The notes beneath the pieces were generated by a model. That model was given only the letters and a program-made list of their open reading frames with translations. It was not told the DNA's origin and did no database searches. From contig JAFEMH010002338.1 of NCBI GenBank assembly GCA_022495995.1, positions 1 to 64,000 of the forward strand: a stretch of 64,000 bases of DNA, in the 5' to 3' direction. Source of the stretch: Adenophora triphylla var. japonica (lineage: Eukaryota > Streptophyta > Magnoliopsida > Asterales > Campanulaceae). Position 1 is the stretch's first letter. Each line of letters begins with the position of its first letter. Made by a program: the position numbers and the translations under genes. Positions 21,269-32,632 of this stretch are shown piece after piece.

Positions 21269-21948
21269 TACTATACAGATCATATTAGCACATTAGTACA
21301 TAAACAATTAATTAAGAAATGTACAACTATACAAATTCTAGCACAGAACACCATATGGGATATCATCTGAAATATGGAAAATCATTCAGGATATCAACTG
21401 CGTTTAACACTAACAGATATTATAAAATACAAATAATTACTCTAATGTCGGAGGATCTTAACCGGTGAAGCCCCAACTTAGTTTATGTGTTTGATTATCT
21501 TTTTCAGGCTATTTAAGTATTCAGGATATATCTGAAACCACTGGATTCGAGCTGATCAAACGTTTTTAAATCATCAGATTATAACAGAAAAAATTAGGAA
21601 TGTCATTTCGAGACGAAAACGTGATTAAGAATAGCACTCTAGAACGTTAAGAATACTTCTTAGGGATGTCAAAATTAGGAATACCACTCCTGAACGGATA
21701 GAGTATTTTTTTTATTGGTTTAATTTAACTGATACTAAAATTTTTTAAAAGAATATTATACTGAAATTATAAAAAGTATTACTGGTATTATTCATAATGG
21801 TATATTGATATGTTTTGAAATTTTGATTAAGACATTGATGTTTTCTTAAATTTTATATTAATTTTCAATTAAATTAACGAATTAAAAAAGTGAGATTATT
21901 GCGGCACTAAATGAGTCCAAAAAATTAGTAAAAAGGTTGATAGCGTGG
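21269..21948. other. AT-rich stretch without recognised gene
   Basis: About 680 bp of AT-rich sequence between MITE 2 and the MULE target duplication. No ORF, repeat or motif could be supported. Confidence 0.5.
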
Positions 21949-21957
21949 CAATAATTA

Positions 21958-22396
21958 GATTTTTTTTTTTAAAATATAGCTTTTTAAAATTTTATATATC
22001 AAAATAACATTTTCAAAAACTTAAGTACCAAAGTAGCACTTTTGACTTGAAATCCGGAATTGGTAATTCCGGATTATGAAATCCGGAATTACCAATTCCG
22101 GATTTGATTTTTTTTTTTTTTTTTTCAAAATTGAATTTTGGAAAATAATAATTCCGTAAATAGGGCGATCGCGCCCTAAAATAGAACGATCGCTCAAGTG
22201 TACTACGGAGGTACCAATTCCGGATTCTATGCTATTTTATTTTTTTTTTTTGTTTTTCAAAATTGAATTTTGGAAAATAATAATTCCGTAAATAGAGGGC
22301 GATCGCGCCCTAAAATAGAAACGATCGCTCAAGTGTACTCCGGAGGTACCAATTCCGGATTCTATTTTAATTTTTTTTTTCCAAAAAAGAAATAAA
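21958..22396 (+). repeat. MULE left terminal inverted repeat
   Basis: It matches the reverse complement of 32193-32623 nearly base for base. Order: T-run, AAAATATAGC, then AAATCCGGAATTGG/CCAATTCCGGATT dyads, then two copies of a unit of about 130 bp carrying TTCCGTAAATAGGG, GCGATCGC and GTACTCCGGAGGTACC. Small differences (GAACGATCGC against GAGCGATCGC) show slight divergence. Confidence 0.9.
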
Positions 22397-22768
22397 TCTA
22401 AATTGAATTAAGTAATGTTTTTTTTTAAAAAATTCAAATCCGGAAATGCTAATTCCGGATTTGCTTTACAAAACCCATCTTCCTCAGCAAATCTGTAAAG
22501 AAATCTGGCATTTTAAAAATTCATTGGAGAAGAAGGAGAAAAGAAGAAAGAAGAAGAAGAAAGTAGGTTAATTTTTTTCAAAAAATATTGAAAATTCAAG
22601 AAGTTGATTAAGAAGTTCAAGAAGAAGAGGTGATTAAGAAGGTACATTTAATCCTCTTATATTTTGTTCGAAATTTAAATTTAGTATTTATTTAATTTTT
22701 TTTGTGAATGTAGTGATATTGTTAAATTAGATTTTTTATAATTTATTTTTCAATTTCTAGGAATAAAT

Positions 22769-25062
22769 ATGGCTGGAGTTCCACTTGTTTTCATGTGTTA
22801 TTGGGAAGGAAATGATGAACACCCGTTTGAAAGTGAACATTTTGAAAGGGGACCAAAATGTGCACTTAGGGCTAAAACTCGGTGGAGTTACAAGAAGTTG
22901 ATTAAAAAGTTAGCTAAGAAAATTGGGGTAGATCGAGCTGTTGTTCAGTTGCAAGTTATATGTAGATATCCTCATCTTGTTGCTCCCGGGATTGCAAACT
23001 ACATTCCATTTGATGATAATGATTCAGATTATGAAGAAAATATTGAGTTGCTTCTAAATGAAGATCGTGACGATGGATATGATGATTGCAGTAGTCCTAC
23101 CGATGTTAGCGAGAATGAGGGAGAAGATTTGGCGTTACATTTGATTGCTTACGAAGAACCACAACATCATGTGCATGACAGAGTCGGGTATCAATTTTAT
23201 CGTGATATTGGAGAAGGATCGGAGATATATGATGATAACCAATATGACTTTGCTGAATGGAATGTAGAACATCAGGACATTGCCAAAGGTATTCGCTTTT
23301 CAAAGAAGACAGATGTGCAGTATAAAATGAAGTTGTTTCATATTAAGAAAAATGCAACGCTTCAAGGTAAAACGAAGCACAACCCGAAAGTGGACTATTG
23401 AGTGTTTGATGAAAGATTTTCCGTGCAATTTTTATGTGAATGTGAGTTTGAAGAATGCCGGGTATTGGGAAATTACCAAATACGAGGGTCCTCATTCTTG
23501 TTTGGCAAGCTGAAATTAGCCAAAATCATCGAAACATGGATGCTAAGTTCATAGGGCGGGAAGTTTTGGAGCTGGTTAAGGGCGATCCCGAGTTGAAGAT
23601 TGTACTAGTGAAGGCGGAAATAAAAAAGCCCATGGGAAGGAAGTTTCATATAGAAAGGCATGGTGTGGCAAACAAAAAGCTATTGCGAGAGGCATATGGA
23701 AGACCGGGAAGAATCTTACATAAGCGCCACGTTTGTTAGGCCGCCATCCAAAAGTGGAACCACGGAACCATTGTGGAGCATTCGATCCTCCTCCTCCCGG
23801 TGCTTTAGGTATGTTTGATCGTGTGTTGGGCATTTGGCACTTGTGTGGAAGCATTCACTCATTGTCGTCTGTTATTTACGGTGATGGCACATTCTGCATG
23901 GAAGATATAGAGGGGTTATTCTTATTGCCATGGGTGTCGACGCAAATGATAGTCTACTTCCTCTCGCATTCGCTATTGTTGAAAAAGAGGACTATCGAAA
24001 GCTGGTGTTGGTTTTACGCATCTTCTATGCAAACATATTGTTAAGGGTCGTGAAGTTTGCTTGATATCGATCGGCATAATGGCATCCTTTGCACGGTTGG
24101 AGACATTGCCGGTGGCCACGAAATGTTATCCACGAGATGGTGCATGTTGCACTTGCGAGCTAATTTTCTTAAAGCTCACAAGGGCGTTGGATTGAAAGAT
24201 CTTTTTGGCGTCTTTGTTAGCACCACCCAAGATAGAAAGCTTAAATGCTATACGAGGCAAATTCGTATCATCAACCACGAGGCATATAAATGGTTTGAGA
24301 ACTTGGATGCTAGAAAGTGGACAATGGCTCACGATGGTGGATATAGGTACGGCATTAAGACTACTAATTTGTCGGAAGTTTTTAATGGCGTTATGAAAGG
24401 AGCTCGGGGAATGCCAATTTCGGCGGTTGTTGAGACCTCATTCTATAGGTGTGTGGCATACTTTCAAGATAGACTCACTAAAGCAATTAGTGCTTTAGGG
24501 GAGATCCTAATGGCATCCCACCACCAAATGCCACGCTACAATTCGGTGAGAGAATCCATCGAAGATACCTATACAACTTGGATAAGTGGGTTTCATCACG
24601 TCACAAGGTTTAACACTACGTCAGGGTGTTTATAGTGTGACGACCGAGTGCGTGGTGACAAAGGTGGACACATTCAAGTTGTGAGATTGCGTGATCGAAC
24701 ATGCACTTGTGGCAAATGGATGCAATATCATTACCCTTGTTCGCATGTGCTTGCGTGTTTCAAATCGCAAAGTGTCGATGGTATGAGTTATTTTCATCCT
24801 TTTTACAGCCTTGCCTCGTACTACAAGACGTGGAGTTGCTCTTTTCATCCAATCCATGACGAGGCCTATTGGAATGTAGATCATATTGTCCCACGTTTTT
24901 ACCCTAACCCGGAGCATCGACGTGACAAGAAGCAAGGGAGTCCCGGAGTCAAGGCGGCGAGAAACTCTATGGATTGGCAAGTTGCAAAAAAAAAAGAATC
25001 GTTGTGGGATTTGCAAGTTAGAAGGTCACACGCGAAGGAGATGTCCAACTCTTAGACAGTAA
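22769..25062 (+). pseudogene. mudrA: MULE transposase (MURA), frameshifted
   Basis: The N-terminal part (22769-23401) has the MuDR-associated start (MAGVPLVFMCYWEGN) and a DVQYKMKLFHIKKNATLQ block. After a shift near 23400 come ITKYEGPHSC-like residues, then FIGREVLELVKGDPELK at 23551. The DDE core follows in pieces: VIYGDGTFCMEDIEG (about 23870), PLAFAIVEKEDYR-type residues (about 23960) and LDIDRHNGILCTVGDIAGG (about 24060-24115). A SWIM zinc finger CTCGKWMQYHYPCSHVLACF is at about 24703-24765. After an A10 run at 24987 a zinc knuckle CGICKLEGHTRRRC ends at TAA 25060-25062. At least four frameshifts or stops are needed to read it, so it is inactive. The start follows the TIR by 370 bp, as usual for mudrA. 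Confidence 0.85.
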
Positions 25063-25600
25063 GAGTAAATTGTTATTTTTATTATTACTTCTTAAATTAC
25101 GTACTTTGAACTTTTAAGTATTGTTGTTTTATTTGAACTTGTAATATTGCTTTATTTGAACTTGTAATATATTGAACTTGTAATATATTTAACTCTTGGT
25201 GGAGTATGACATCAAATATATTTGTAGTTGCGAAACTTAAAACGACCAAATGGGTCAACCGCTCCATTTTATAGCAAATAAAATATGAATAAAAGCTGAA
25301 ATAACATTAAAATAAATATTAAAATTAGTGATCACATCCCGATCACATAGGACAGAAATACAAGTTCAACAGTTCAACAACACATACATTAATCAAACAT
25401 TAAAATAAAGAGTTCAAATTAGTGATCACATCCCGATCACATAGGATAGAAATAGAAGTTCAACGGTTCAACAACTTTTACATGAAAAACCCTTCATGGA
25501 AAATCGGATGGGATGAAATCCTTATGGAATACACACCAACACAAATAAACTAATGTCATTTGTTGAACAATCAACCACTCACGATGCAGTACCTAACAAT
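25063..25600. repeat. Non-coding stretch with duplicated GATCACATCCC block
   Basis: Two direct copies of an ~80-bp block (about 25310-25380 and 25392-25472) contain GATCACATCCCGATCACATA. A third, partial copy (CACATCCCGGTCACGTAGGA) is at 29462, just beyond the 3' end of the PMD cargo gene. In both places the block lies 3' of a minus-strand cargo gene, so it may be 3' untranslated sequence copied between modules. Confidence 0.55.
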
Positions 25601-26375
25601 TTTACCTTGAATACATTGGGGAGTGTGATGTTGAGTATATGTGTTTTACGTGAGGGGAGAAAACAACAACCTAAAAATTACCCAAAAACATGATTAGATG
25701 GCAATATTAATAATAGGTTCAAGTTGTTGCATTTTTAATACATCATACCGGATGAAGTATCGAAACAGAACCAACAACTATGTCATCTCCGAACTCACTC
25801 TCGGTAAACACCTTATGATGAATTGCACCACCTATTGTTCCCGTTGGATCCTATCAATTTTATCTTAATTAGTAAGATAAGACACATACTAATCATGCTA
25901 GAAAACATACAAAACGCATATGCTAACCTTCAAAGTCACCGTAGCGTCATCAAATTCATTTCGTGTGATGGTCTTGACAACACCAACGACAACATTAATC
26001 CTATCAAATCCATTAGGAAATCCGCCCGTGATAGTAATGAAAGGGGTAGCGGCAATCATACCATCGCCACGGCAGCGGTTCAAGTGCGGAGAGCGAGGCT
26101 GCGTTCGAAATCTTTATCCTCCTTGGGATCTTCAATCGCTCTCCTCACATACTCTTGGGTCGGAATCACGGGTTCTGAGAGGATCCCCCTCTCGACGATC
26201 GAGGTTTCTACGGCGCAAAGCCAAGCGCACGTCACCGAGTGGACCGGGTATCGGACGCTCTCCTTCGCGTTGAGGCAGATTTATTTGAGAGAGGTGAGAT
26301 GGTTGAGGGTTAGATGTTTGGCCTTTTTCAAAATGAGGACGGAGATTAGAAGAATTTTTGAGTCTACGATCCATA
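25600..26375 (-). pseudogene. HROB-like OB-fold gene captured in MULE
   Basis: The minus strand starts near 26374 with MDRRLKNSSNLRP. It carries IPGPLGDVRLA, then in another frame PTQEYVRRAIEDPKEDKDF. The next piece ends DDATVTLK and is spliced at a GT (about 25926) to an AG near 25860, giving DPTGTIGGAIHHKVFTE and then SEFGDDIVVGSVSILHP. A further GT-AG pair leads to FSPSRKTHILNITLPNVFKV. This order is that of the OB-fold of HROB (partner of MCM8-MCM9 in recombination repair). Early frameshifts break the N-terminal part. It lies back to back with the transposase 3' end. Function as a protein is unlikely. Confidence 0.7.
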
Positions 26376-26439
26376 TTTCAGAGAGGAGAGAGGGTTGAGG
26401 GTTAGATGTTTGTAATGAAACTACTCCTTCCTTTTAAAG

Positions 26440-26800
26440 GGAATTCAAATTTGATAAATCCGGCATTAGCGGTGCCGGATTTGTAAGTTAAGATAAATCC
26501 GGCATTGACGGTGCCGGATTTGTCGATGAAGATAAGATCGGCATTGGCGGTGCGGATTTGAACGTATATTATAAATGTTCAACCTATCTTCAATTAATGT
26601 ACTTTTTCTTCATTGCGAGATTTTTGTCATATATGTGCGAGGTGCACACGGTACCAACACACGAGTTGTAACATTAATATTTTTAACATGGAAAATAAGG
26701 ACAAATGGGGCGATCGCCCCTTCCCATCCGCGCGTTCGCGCAAAGTTCTTGGAATTTTGGGAGCGATCGCTCCCATAAGAGGGCGACCGCTCCAAAGCCA
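26440..26800. repeat. Inter-module palindrome block 1
   Basis: Three AATCCGGCATT...GGTGCCGGATTTG dyads (26458-26560) are followed by GCGATCGC at 26710 and 26763 within GGGGCGATCGCCCC and GGGAGCGATCGCTCCC. It repeats motifs of the TIRs inside the element, just 5' of the HROB-like gene. Confidence 0.75.
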
Positions 26801-26819
26801 AAGCGAGCCAATAAGCTTT

Positions 26820-27000
26820 TTATACTCCCTTCGTCCCAAAATGTTTGTCCCATTTTTATTTTCAATTAACCCGTTATTGTATAAAACTCTTGTAATACTC
26901 CCTCCGTCCCAAAATGTTTGACCCTTTTTGACTTTTTTGTTGAACTTTGTTATTGTATAAAATGAAATTTCCATATATATTGTGTTTATCAACATTTTCA
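26820..27000. mobile_element. Two Stowaway-like left ends
   Basis: TACTCCCTTCGTCCCAAAATG at 26823 and TACTCCCTCCGTCCCAAAATG at 26896 are tandem copies about 73 bp apart. No matching right end is seen, so these are truncated MITE remnants inside the MULE. Confidence 0.6.
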
Positions 27001-27480
27001 TAAATTATTTTCCCATAATTAATATTTAATAATTACTTCCATAAATTGTAATTGTTAATTTTTAAAAATTACATATTTCCATCTACTGCATATACTAATT
27101 GGCATAAATTGTATGGCATTTATAGTGTTTTTTTTCGGATACCATAAATAATTCGAATATTGGAACTCCTAACATTCCTAAATTACTACTCCTACATAAA
27201 ATCAAGTTTGTTACAAACCAAACTTGACCATACCACCAGGCACAATACAAGAAGGGAAGAAATAAAATCGATTTAGCGAGTCAAATAAAGAGAAAATTAA
27301 CAACAAGTTTGTTACAAACCAAAAATAAAGATGTCTTTGGGACACACCCCAACATAAAATCAAGTTTGCATGCCAACAAAGGCATGACGAATTAAAATAC
27401 AAACCAAATATGAAATATTGTTTATGAGGATCCCCTCATCAAATTAAGCCACAAACCAAAGCTGAAATTAACTAAGAGTT

Positions 27481-28706
27481 TTAAAATTCAACAAAAAACA
27501 TTAATCTTCGAAATGTCCACCATAGCCCGACCCATCTCCCGGTGGTGGTGGTGGCATCCGATCCAAGGATATTCTGGAGCAACCGAGTCTGCTCCTCCTG
27601 TACACGATCATGTTGTGCCATCCAAGCATTTTGTTGTGCCCTCCAAGCTTTGATTAGTCTCAATCTCCGCATCCACGCGGACGGATAAATGTCCAAAATC
27701 TTGCCTCATATCTCTAATTTGACTCTCCACGTAGCCAACTGCTCGACGGATAATAAGCGGCCTCGGCCAGGTCCGCTCGCCAATCCTCCTCCTCCTCCTC
27801 CTCCTCCTCCTCCTCCTCCTCATCATCATCATCATCATCTCCACCGTGAGGTCTCCTAGATGACCCCTCACCCCTCTTTACATTCTGACATTTAGTGGTG
27901 AGGGTGAATAAGTTAATCTTTGGACCTCCTTTAATGTCCTTGTTCACTAGCACGAGGTTAAACCCCGATTTTGTTACCAGGGATGTGATCAACAATGGAA
28001 AATTATAGTTCGTATTGGCCATACCCTTAGCCGTGTTCCATATCTCCTTACTAATTATTTTTCCAAAATCAATTTTTTTTCGTTGAACTATCATGTGCAT
28101 TAGAAATGCACGTTTCCAATTAACCTCATTAAAATGAGAGGAGGGGAGGATCCTCTCACAAATAAATCTATGAAGATACTTCATCCAAGTATCCATGTCT
28201 CGAGCCTTAACAACTACCCCCTTCTTCACATTCCTAGGGTCAATTATCCCAAAAGTCGGAGCTAGCAAATGCAAATTTTCCTTAACATTTTTTCCTATCC
28301 TCTCCATCTCTTTGGTGTACTCACACCCATCCTCCTCAATGTTAGTGGCTAACCCGTAATGTTGATTAATGGCATTCCTATCATAATTAACCGGAAGCCC
28401 CCGCACAAAAGACTCTCCCGTATACCCCCGTTCAAAAACATTAGCATAAAATTCTTTGACTAAAAGTGAACTTCCATAGTTTGGGGGCTTACTCCCCAAC
28501 TTTCCCCAATTGTAAAGGGTAACAAAACCATCTAAATACAAGTCATTAAAATCAAATTCCCTCTCCGGGTTGAATGGCTTGTTTTCATATAACTCAAAGA
28601 ATTGTTGAGCTTGAATCCCAACAAATTTAGCAGCATCATACGGGGGACCGGTAGGGGTTGGAGTGTTGGTGGTAGTGGTTCGTGGTTTTTTAGGAGGCAT
28701 TGTCAA
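27481..28706 (-). CDS. 'Putative plant transposon protein' domain gene in MULE
   Basis: A 330-aa frame from the ATG at 28706. The centre reads EFYANVFERGYTGESFVRGL and NYDRNAINQHYGLATNIEED, then WMKYLHRFICERILPSSHF and a block ending IVQRKKIDFGKII. This pattern fits the 'putative plant transposon protein' family (recalled as PF20167), common in plant repeats and of unknown role. An Asp then Glu run (from a CCT/CAT microsatellite at 27783-27838) follows near residue 290. The frame ends at 27714; the likely tail (MRQDFGHLSVRVDAEIETNQ) continues in another frame to about 27481, so the microsatellite may have caused a shift. Upstream 28707-29040 holds a GA-rich leader. Confidence 0.6.
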
Positions 28707-29039
28707 TCAAAACTCAAAGATAAAAAATTAGAAGCTTACTTTTTAATTGGCCGGAAGTTCGCCGGAAGGTCGCCGGAATTTCGCCGGAGTCTTTGTGTTG
28801 AAAAACAAACGTATGACAATCTTCAAAATCCACCTCAAACCTTGAATGTGTGCTTCAAAATGGATGATTGATTGATTTTGGGGTTGAAGAAAATTGGATT
28901 TGGGGTTGAAGAAGCTTGAATTTGGGGTTTGAAATTTGAAATTTTAGAGAGAGAGAGAAAAGGAGGCGTTGGTGGTGGTAGGGTTATTTGATTGGGAGAG
29001 GGGAAGGTTTTTTTGGGATAAACCGTGCTTTGGGAAATC

Positions 29040-29230
29040 CGCGTAGAGGGCGATCGCGCTGGGGTTTAGTGAGCGATCGCGCCTTTTCTCTGTAAAAAGA
29101 GGGCGATCGCTCGTTTATTGGGGTGATCGCTCGTTAATTAAAAATAAATTTATAATAAAAGAATCCGGAATTAGAATTTCCGGAGTACATTGGGGCGATC
29201 GCCCTCATAAGGAGCGACCTCCCTCTTGTC
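29040..29230. repeat. Inter-module palindrome block 2
   Basis: GCGATCGC occurs at 29050, 29073, 29103 and 29195 with AATCCGGAATTAGAATTTCCGG between. It separates the transposon-protein gene from the PMD gene. Just right of it, 29250-29390 has repeated GGTTTTTAACGTTTTCGRT-like units. Confidence 0.75.
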
Positions 29231-29496
29231 CGTCCCTCTTTTGTCAAATTTCAATTAGTTTTTTAACGTTTTTCGTTAGTTTTTAGAATTTCCATCGGTT
29301 TTTAACGTTTTCGGTTAGTTTCTCGAAGTCCGGTTAGTTTTTAAGAATTTCCGGTCGGTTTTTAACGTTTTCGATCGGTTTTCGAAAAATCGAGTCCATG
29401 GCAAGCTTTCATGAAATTAAAATTAACAATAATAAAATAATAAGTTTTATAGAAAATTGACCACATCCCGGTCACGTAGGATACAAGTCAAGGATA

Positions 29497-31688
29497 ATTG
29501 GACGGGGTAAATTCATCGGGGGATGGCGAATCCTACTCCCTCTCCTCGGCATACGACGACCACGATATAGATTGTTGAGATGAGGATGAGGATGATCCGT
29601 CGGGACTTTACGAAAACTACACACTAGGCAAATGGAAACTAGGCCTAAATCCCGGAATCCCGAATGTACGCTCGGGCGTCGATTATAATTGCAAGAAGAA
29701 GGGAAGGAGCTCGAGGCGGTTGCGTGAAATCAAAGCGATTCATCAATTCGGTAAAGAATTACCCGGTCTGTGCAGGTGAACTCTGTACGGCGAACTCAAG
29801 CGATGCATATCACCGTATTGATCCCGCATCTCGGGCTCATCCTGCATTTGTTGGTATCCGCCACGCCTACGAACCCGATTCTCCCTCTGTGGCTCCTCTT
29901 CGCGGTATGATCAACCGTTGGGGGGGAGCTTGGGCTTGCGATCGTTCTTTGCTCCACTAATATGTGTCGGTGTGTTAGTGACACATTGTTGAGTGTAATT
30001 CACCATGTCTTCCAAGGATGTGGCATTACATTTGTATAAGTACATCCCTTGGAGACTTTGAATCTGTTGAAAACAATGATGTGCAATTAATTAATACGGA
30101 AAAATGGTATTGTTTTTGTAAAATCATTGTATGTAATATATAACTTACCACACCCTCATAATTAAGCGAACGTGGCTCGAACCACTAGTCCCTCCACATT
30201 AGACGAATTGTGGATGAGCGATCGAGTAATACGCCTATACCATGTCAAATAGGGGTGATGGTAGCTCATATCCACTTCACCAAACTCCCCATCAACGACA
30301 TTAAACTCCCGTTCATTCCACCTTGCTATGTCTTGATCATGTTGTTGCATCCGGTTAACGCGACCGACCTTGCCGACTAATCCGATGCAAGTCCAAGCGG
30401 GTGTCGCGGTCATCGAGCACACCTTGAACCATCCCAAATTGTCGCATTACGCGATCTCGGGAAAGTGCCATTCAACCCTCTCAAAGCGAGATGAGGGCAC
30501 CTTCGCCCTCCAAATAGCTTGGCCACTGAAGGCGAAATTCGGAATCGGCACACCGTTGTATGGGCCGCCACACAACGATCATTCTCTAAATATGACAAGC
30601 GGGTCTCGATAGCCTTGCGGGTTATGGGCGATCACGAAGTATACGACAATGGACCCTTCCACCTACATATGGAACAATTGACATAAAAAATAATGAGTAA
30701 AAAAGCGATATATTACAAAGCGGATCGTTTACAAAATGAAGTAATTGAAATATACACGTAACCCATTTGGTTGCAATCCGGTAAGTGTTATTTCTTCATG
30801 TCTCCTAGGTTGTGTACACAACAACCTCTCCCATGCCCAAAGCTATAAAAAAATTATCATTACGTACAAAACGAGGTTAAGTCCACTAGCATAATGTAAT
30901 CATATATAATAGACATACCTGTACAATGGTTAAGAAGCCACCACACCCTTTCGAATCGTGTTGAGATGCTACACACATCTCCCTATACAAGAAGGCCAAC
31001 GCTCCACTACCCCAACCGTATGCAGACCAATATTATTTATATCCCTAAGAAGTGCGAGGTACATCAACTTCACTAGGTTATCGACGAGACGGGCATAATG
31101 TATGACCCCAATAATAAGAAAATGTATGCTCAGTATATGTCTCAATCATATGCTCGGACGCATTATTGGGAAGGCTGTTCAAAATGAGGGAAGTGTCCTA
31201 GAACCCATCTCATTGATATCATTCCACCTCTTTTGATGTCTGCAGGTTGAGGGTGCAACCCCAAATAACTCCTCAATAATCTCAACCCATGCCAAAGCAC
31301 TCCTACTAGTTTACGAACTAGTCACCGCCATTCCGTCTACAGGAAGACCACACAACATGCCAATATCCTCTAAGGTGATGGTCATCTCCCCTACAGGTAA
31401 GTGAAAAGTGTGGGTCTCTGGACGCCATCTTTCAATCAAAGCCTCAATCAAATGCCAATCATATTGTATATGCCCTAATAAATACACTCCATAAAATCCA
31501 GTATTTATAAGCTTCTCTTCTATCCTCCAATCAACTCTAGGTGGAAGTACTGGACCACGCCTAGGTCTTAAATTGGGTAACTCTTGTCCCTCCCAAATAT
31601 ATTTAGATCTATGTGTATCCTGAGAAGTCAATACATGAGAATCGATTGGCCCAGGATCAATAAATTGTTGTTGTACATGTTCATTCAT
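29497..31688 (-). pseudogene. Plant mobile domain (MAIN/MAIL-like) gene in MULE, degraded
   Basis: The first 125 aa from the ATG at 31688 are intact: HIQYDWHLIEALIERWRPE, then THTFHLPVGEMTITLEDIGM and LCGLPVDG, the PMD core. After a stop at 31311 the following frames still give ALAWVEIIEELFGV, LMYLALLRDINNIGL and GGFLTIVQ. A GT-AG intron (about 30920-30850) joins this to LWAWERLLCTQPRRHEE. A second intron, with AG before GTGGAAGGG near 30660, leads to a segment containing RVMRQFGMVQG, and then RVNRMQQHDQDIARWNEREF (30162-30437). The C-terminus is Ser-rich and stops near 29497. PMD proteins act in heterochromatin silencing in Arabidopsis (MAIN, MAIL1); the domain is also widespread in MULEs and gypsy elements. 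Multiple stops argue against a working product. Confidence 0.75.
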
Positions 31689-32192
31689 CTGAAATAAAAA
31701 AATTTAATAGTAATTAAATTTAAATGGGACTTAATGTTTAATTCATTGACAATCAAAAATTAAGTACATAAATCATTTTAACAACAAAATATAAAAAATG
31801 CACAAATAAAAATTCTTAAAAAAATTTATATAGCTAAAATTAACAACTCAAAACAAATTAAAATAAGAAATATAACTAACCATTTTTAAGTACCAAGCTA
31901 ACACTTTCTCTCACAACTCTTTAAACTTCTTCTCTTCTCCTTAATTCTTTCTTTCTCTATCTCACTCTCTGCACTCCCTCCTTCTTCTTCCTTTCTTCCA
32001 TTCCATGAACAATCAGAGTTAAAGCCAGGGAGGAATTCAAAATTTGAATCCGGAAATGGCAGCCCCGGATTCAAATTAAAGCAAATCCGGAATTGACAGT
32101 GCCGGATTTTGAAGATACGCGTCTAAGGAGCGATCGCCCCTTAAGTAGAGCGATCGCCCTCTCCTATTTTCAGAATATATTTTTTTTATTTG
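31689..32192. other. Upstream region of MULE PMD gene
   Basis: AT-rich leader, then AATCCGGAAATGGCAG and AATCCGGAATTGACAGTGCCGG motifs (32048-32106) and two GCGATCGC palindromes (32130, 32150) at the inner edge of the TIR. No coding sequence seen. Confidence 0.5.
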
Positions 32193-32623
32193 CTTTATTT
32201 CTTTTTTGGAAAAAAAAAAATTAAAATAGAATCCGGAATTGGTACCTCCGGAGTACACTTGAGCGATCGCTCTATTTTAGGGCGCGATCGCCCCCTATTT
32301 ACGGAATTATTATTTTCCAAAATTCAATTTTGAAAAACAAAAAAAAATTAAAATAGAATCCGGAATTGGTACCTCCGGAGTACACTTGAGCGATACGCTC
32401 TATTTTAGGCGCGATCGCCCTATTTACGGAATTATTATTTTCCAAAATTCAATTTTGAAAAACAAAAATAAAATCAAATCCGGAATTGGTAATTCCGGAT
32501 TTCATAATCCGGAATTACCAATTCCGGATTTCAAGTCAAAAGTGCTACTTTGGTACTTAAGTTTTTGAAAATGTTATTTTGATATATAAAATTTTAAAAA
32601 GCTATATTTTAAAAAAAAAAATC
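32193..32623 (-). repeat. MULE right terminal inverted repeat
   Basis: Mirror of the left TIR, with the same two-copy internal unit. One GCGATCGC has become GCGATACGC at about 32393. It ends ...AAAATC directly before the 9-bp duplication. Confidence 0.9.
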
Positions 32624-32632
32624 CAATAATTA

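Larger units (their letters stand above)
21958..32623. mobile_element. Complete Mutator-like element (MULE) with cargo genes
   Basis: It is flanked by a perfect 9-bp duplication CAATAATTA (21949-21957 and 32624-32632), the size expected for Mutator-like transposition. TIRs of about 435 bp begin GATTTTTTTTTTT and are nearly identical. Inside, on the plus strand, is a decayed MURA transposase (22769-25062). On the minus strand are an HROB-like OB-fold gene (25600-26375), a 'putative plant transposon protein' gene (27481-28706) and a PMD gene (29497-31688). Palindrome blocks (GCGATCGC) and AATCCGG motifs recur in the TIRs and between the modules. The transposase is frameshifted, so present mobility would need a trans source, yet TIR identity points to recent movement. 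Confidence 0.9.

Noticed and set aside
22165..32418. GCGATCGC as evidence of cyanobacterial origin (HIP1)
   Set aside because: The octamer equals HIP1, but surrounding genes, introns, TIRs and target duplication are those of a plant MULE. Shared sequence is coincidence or convergence.
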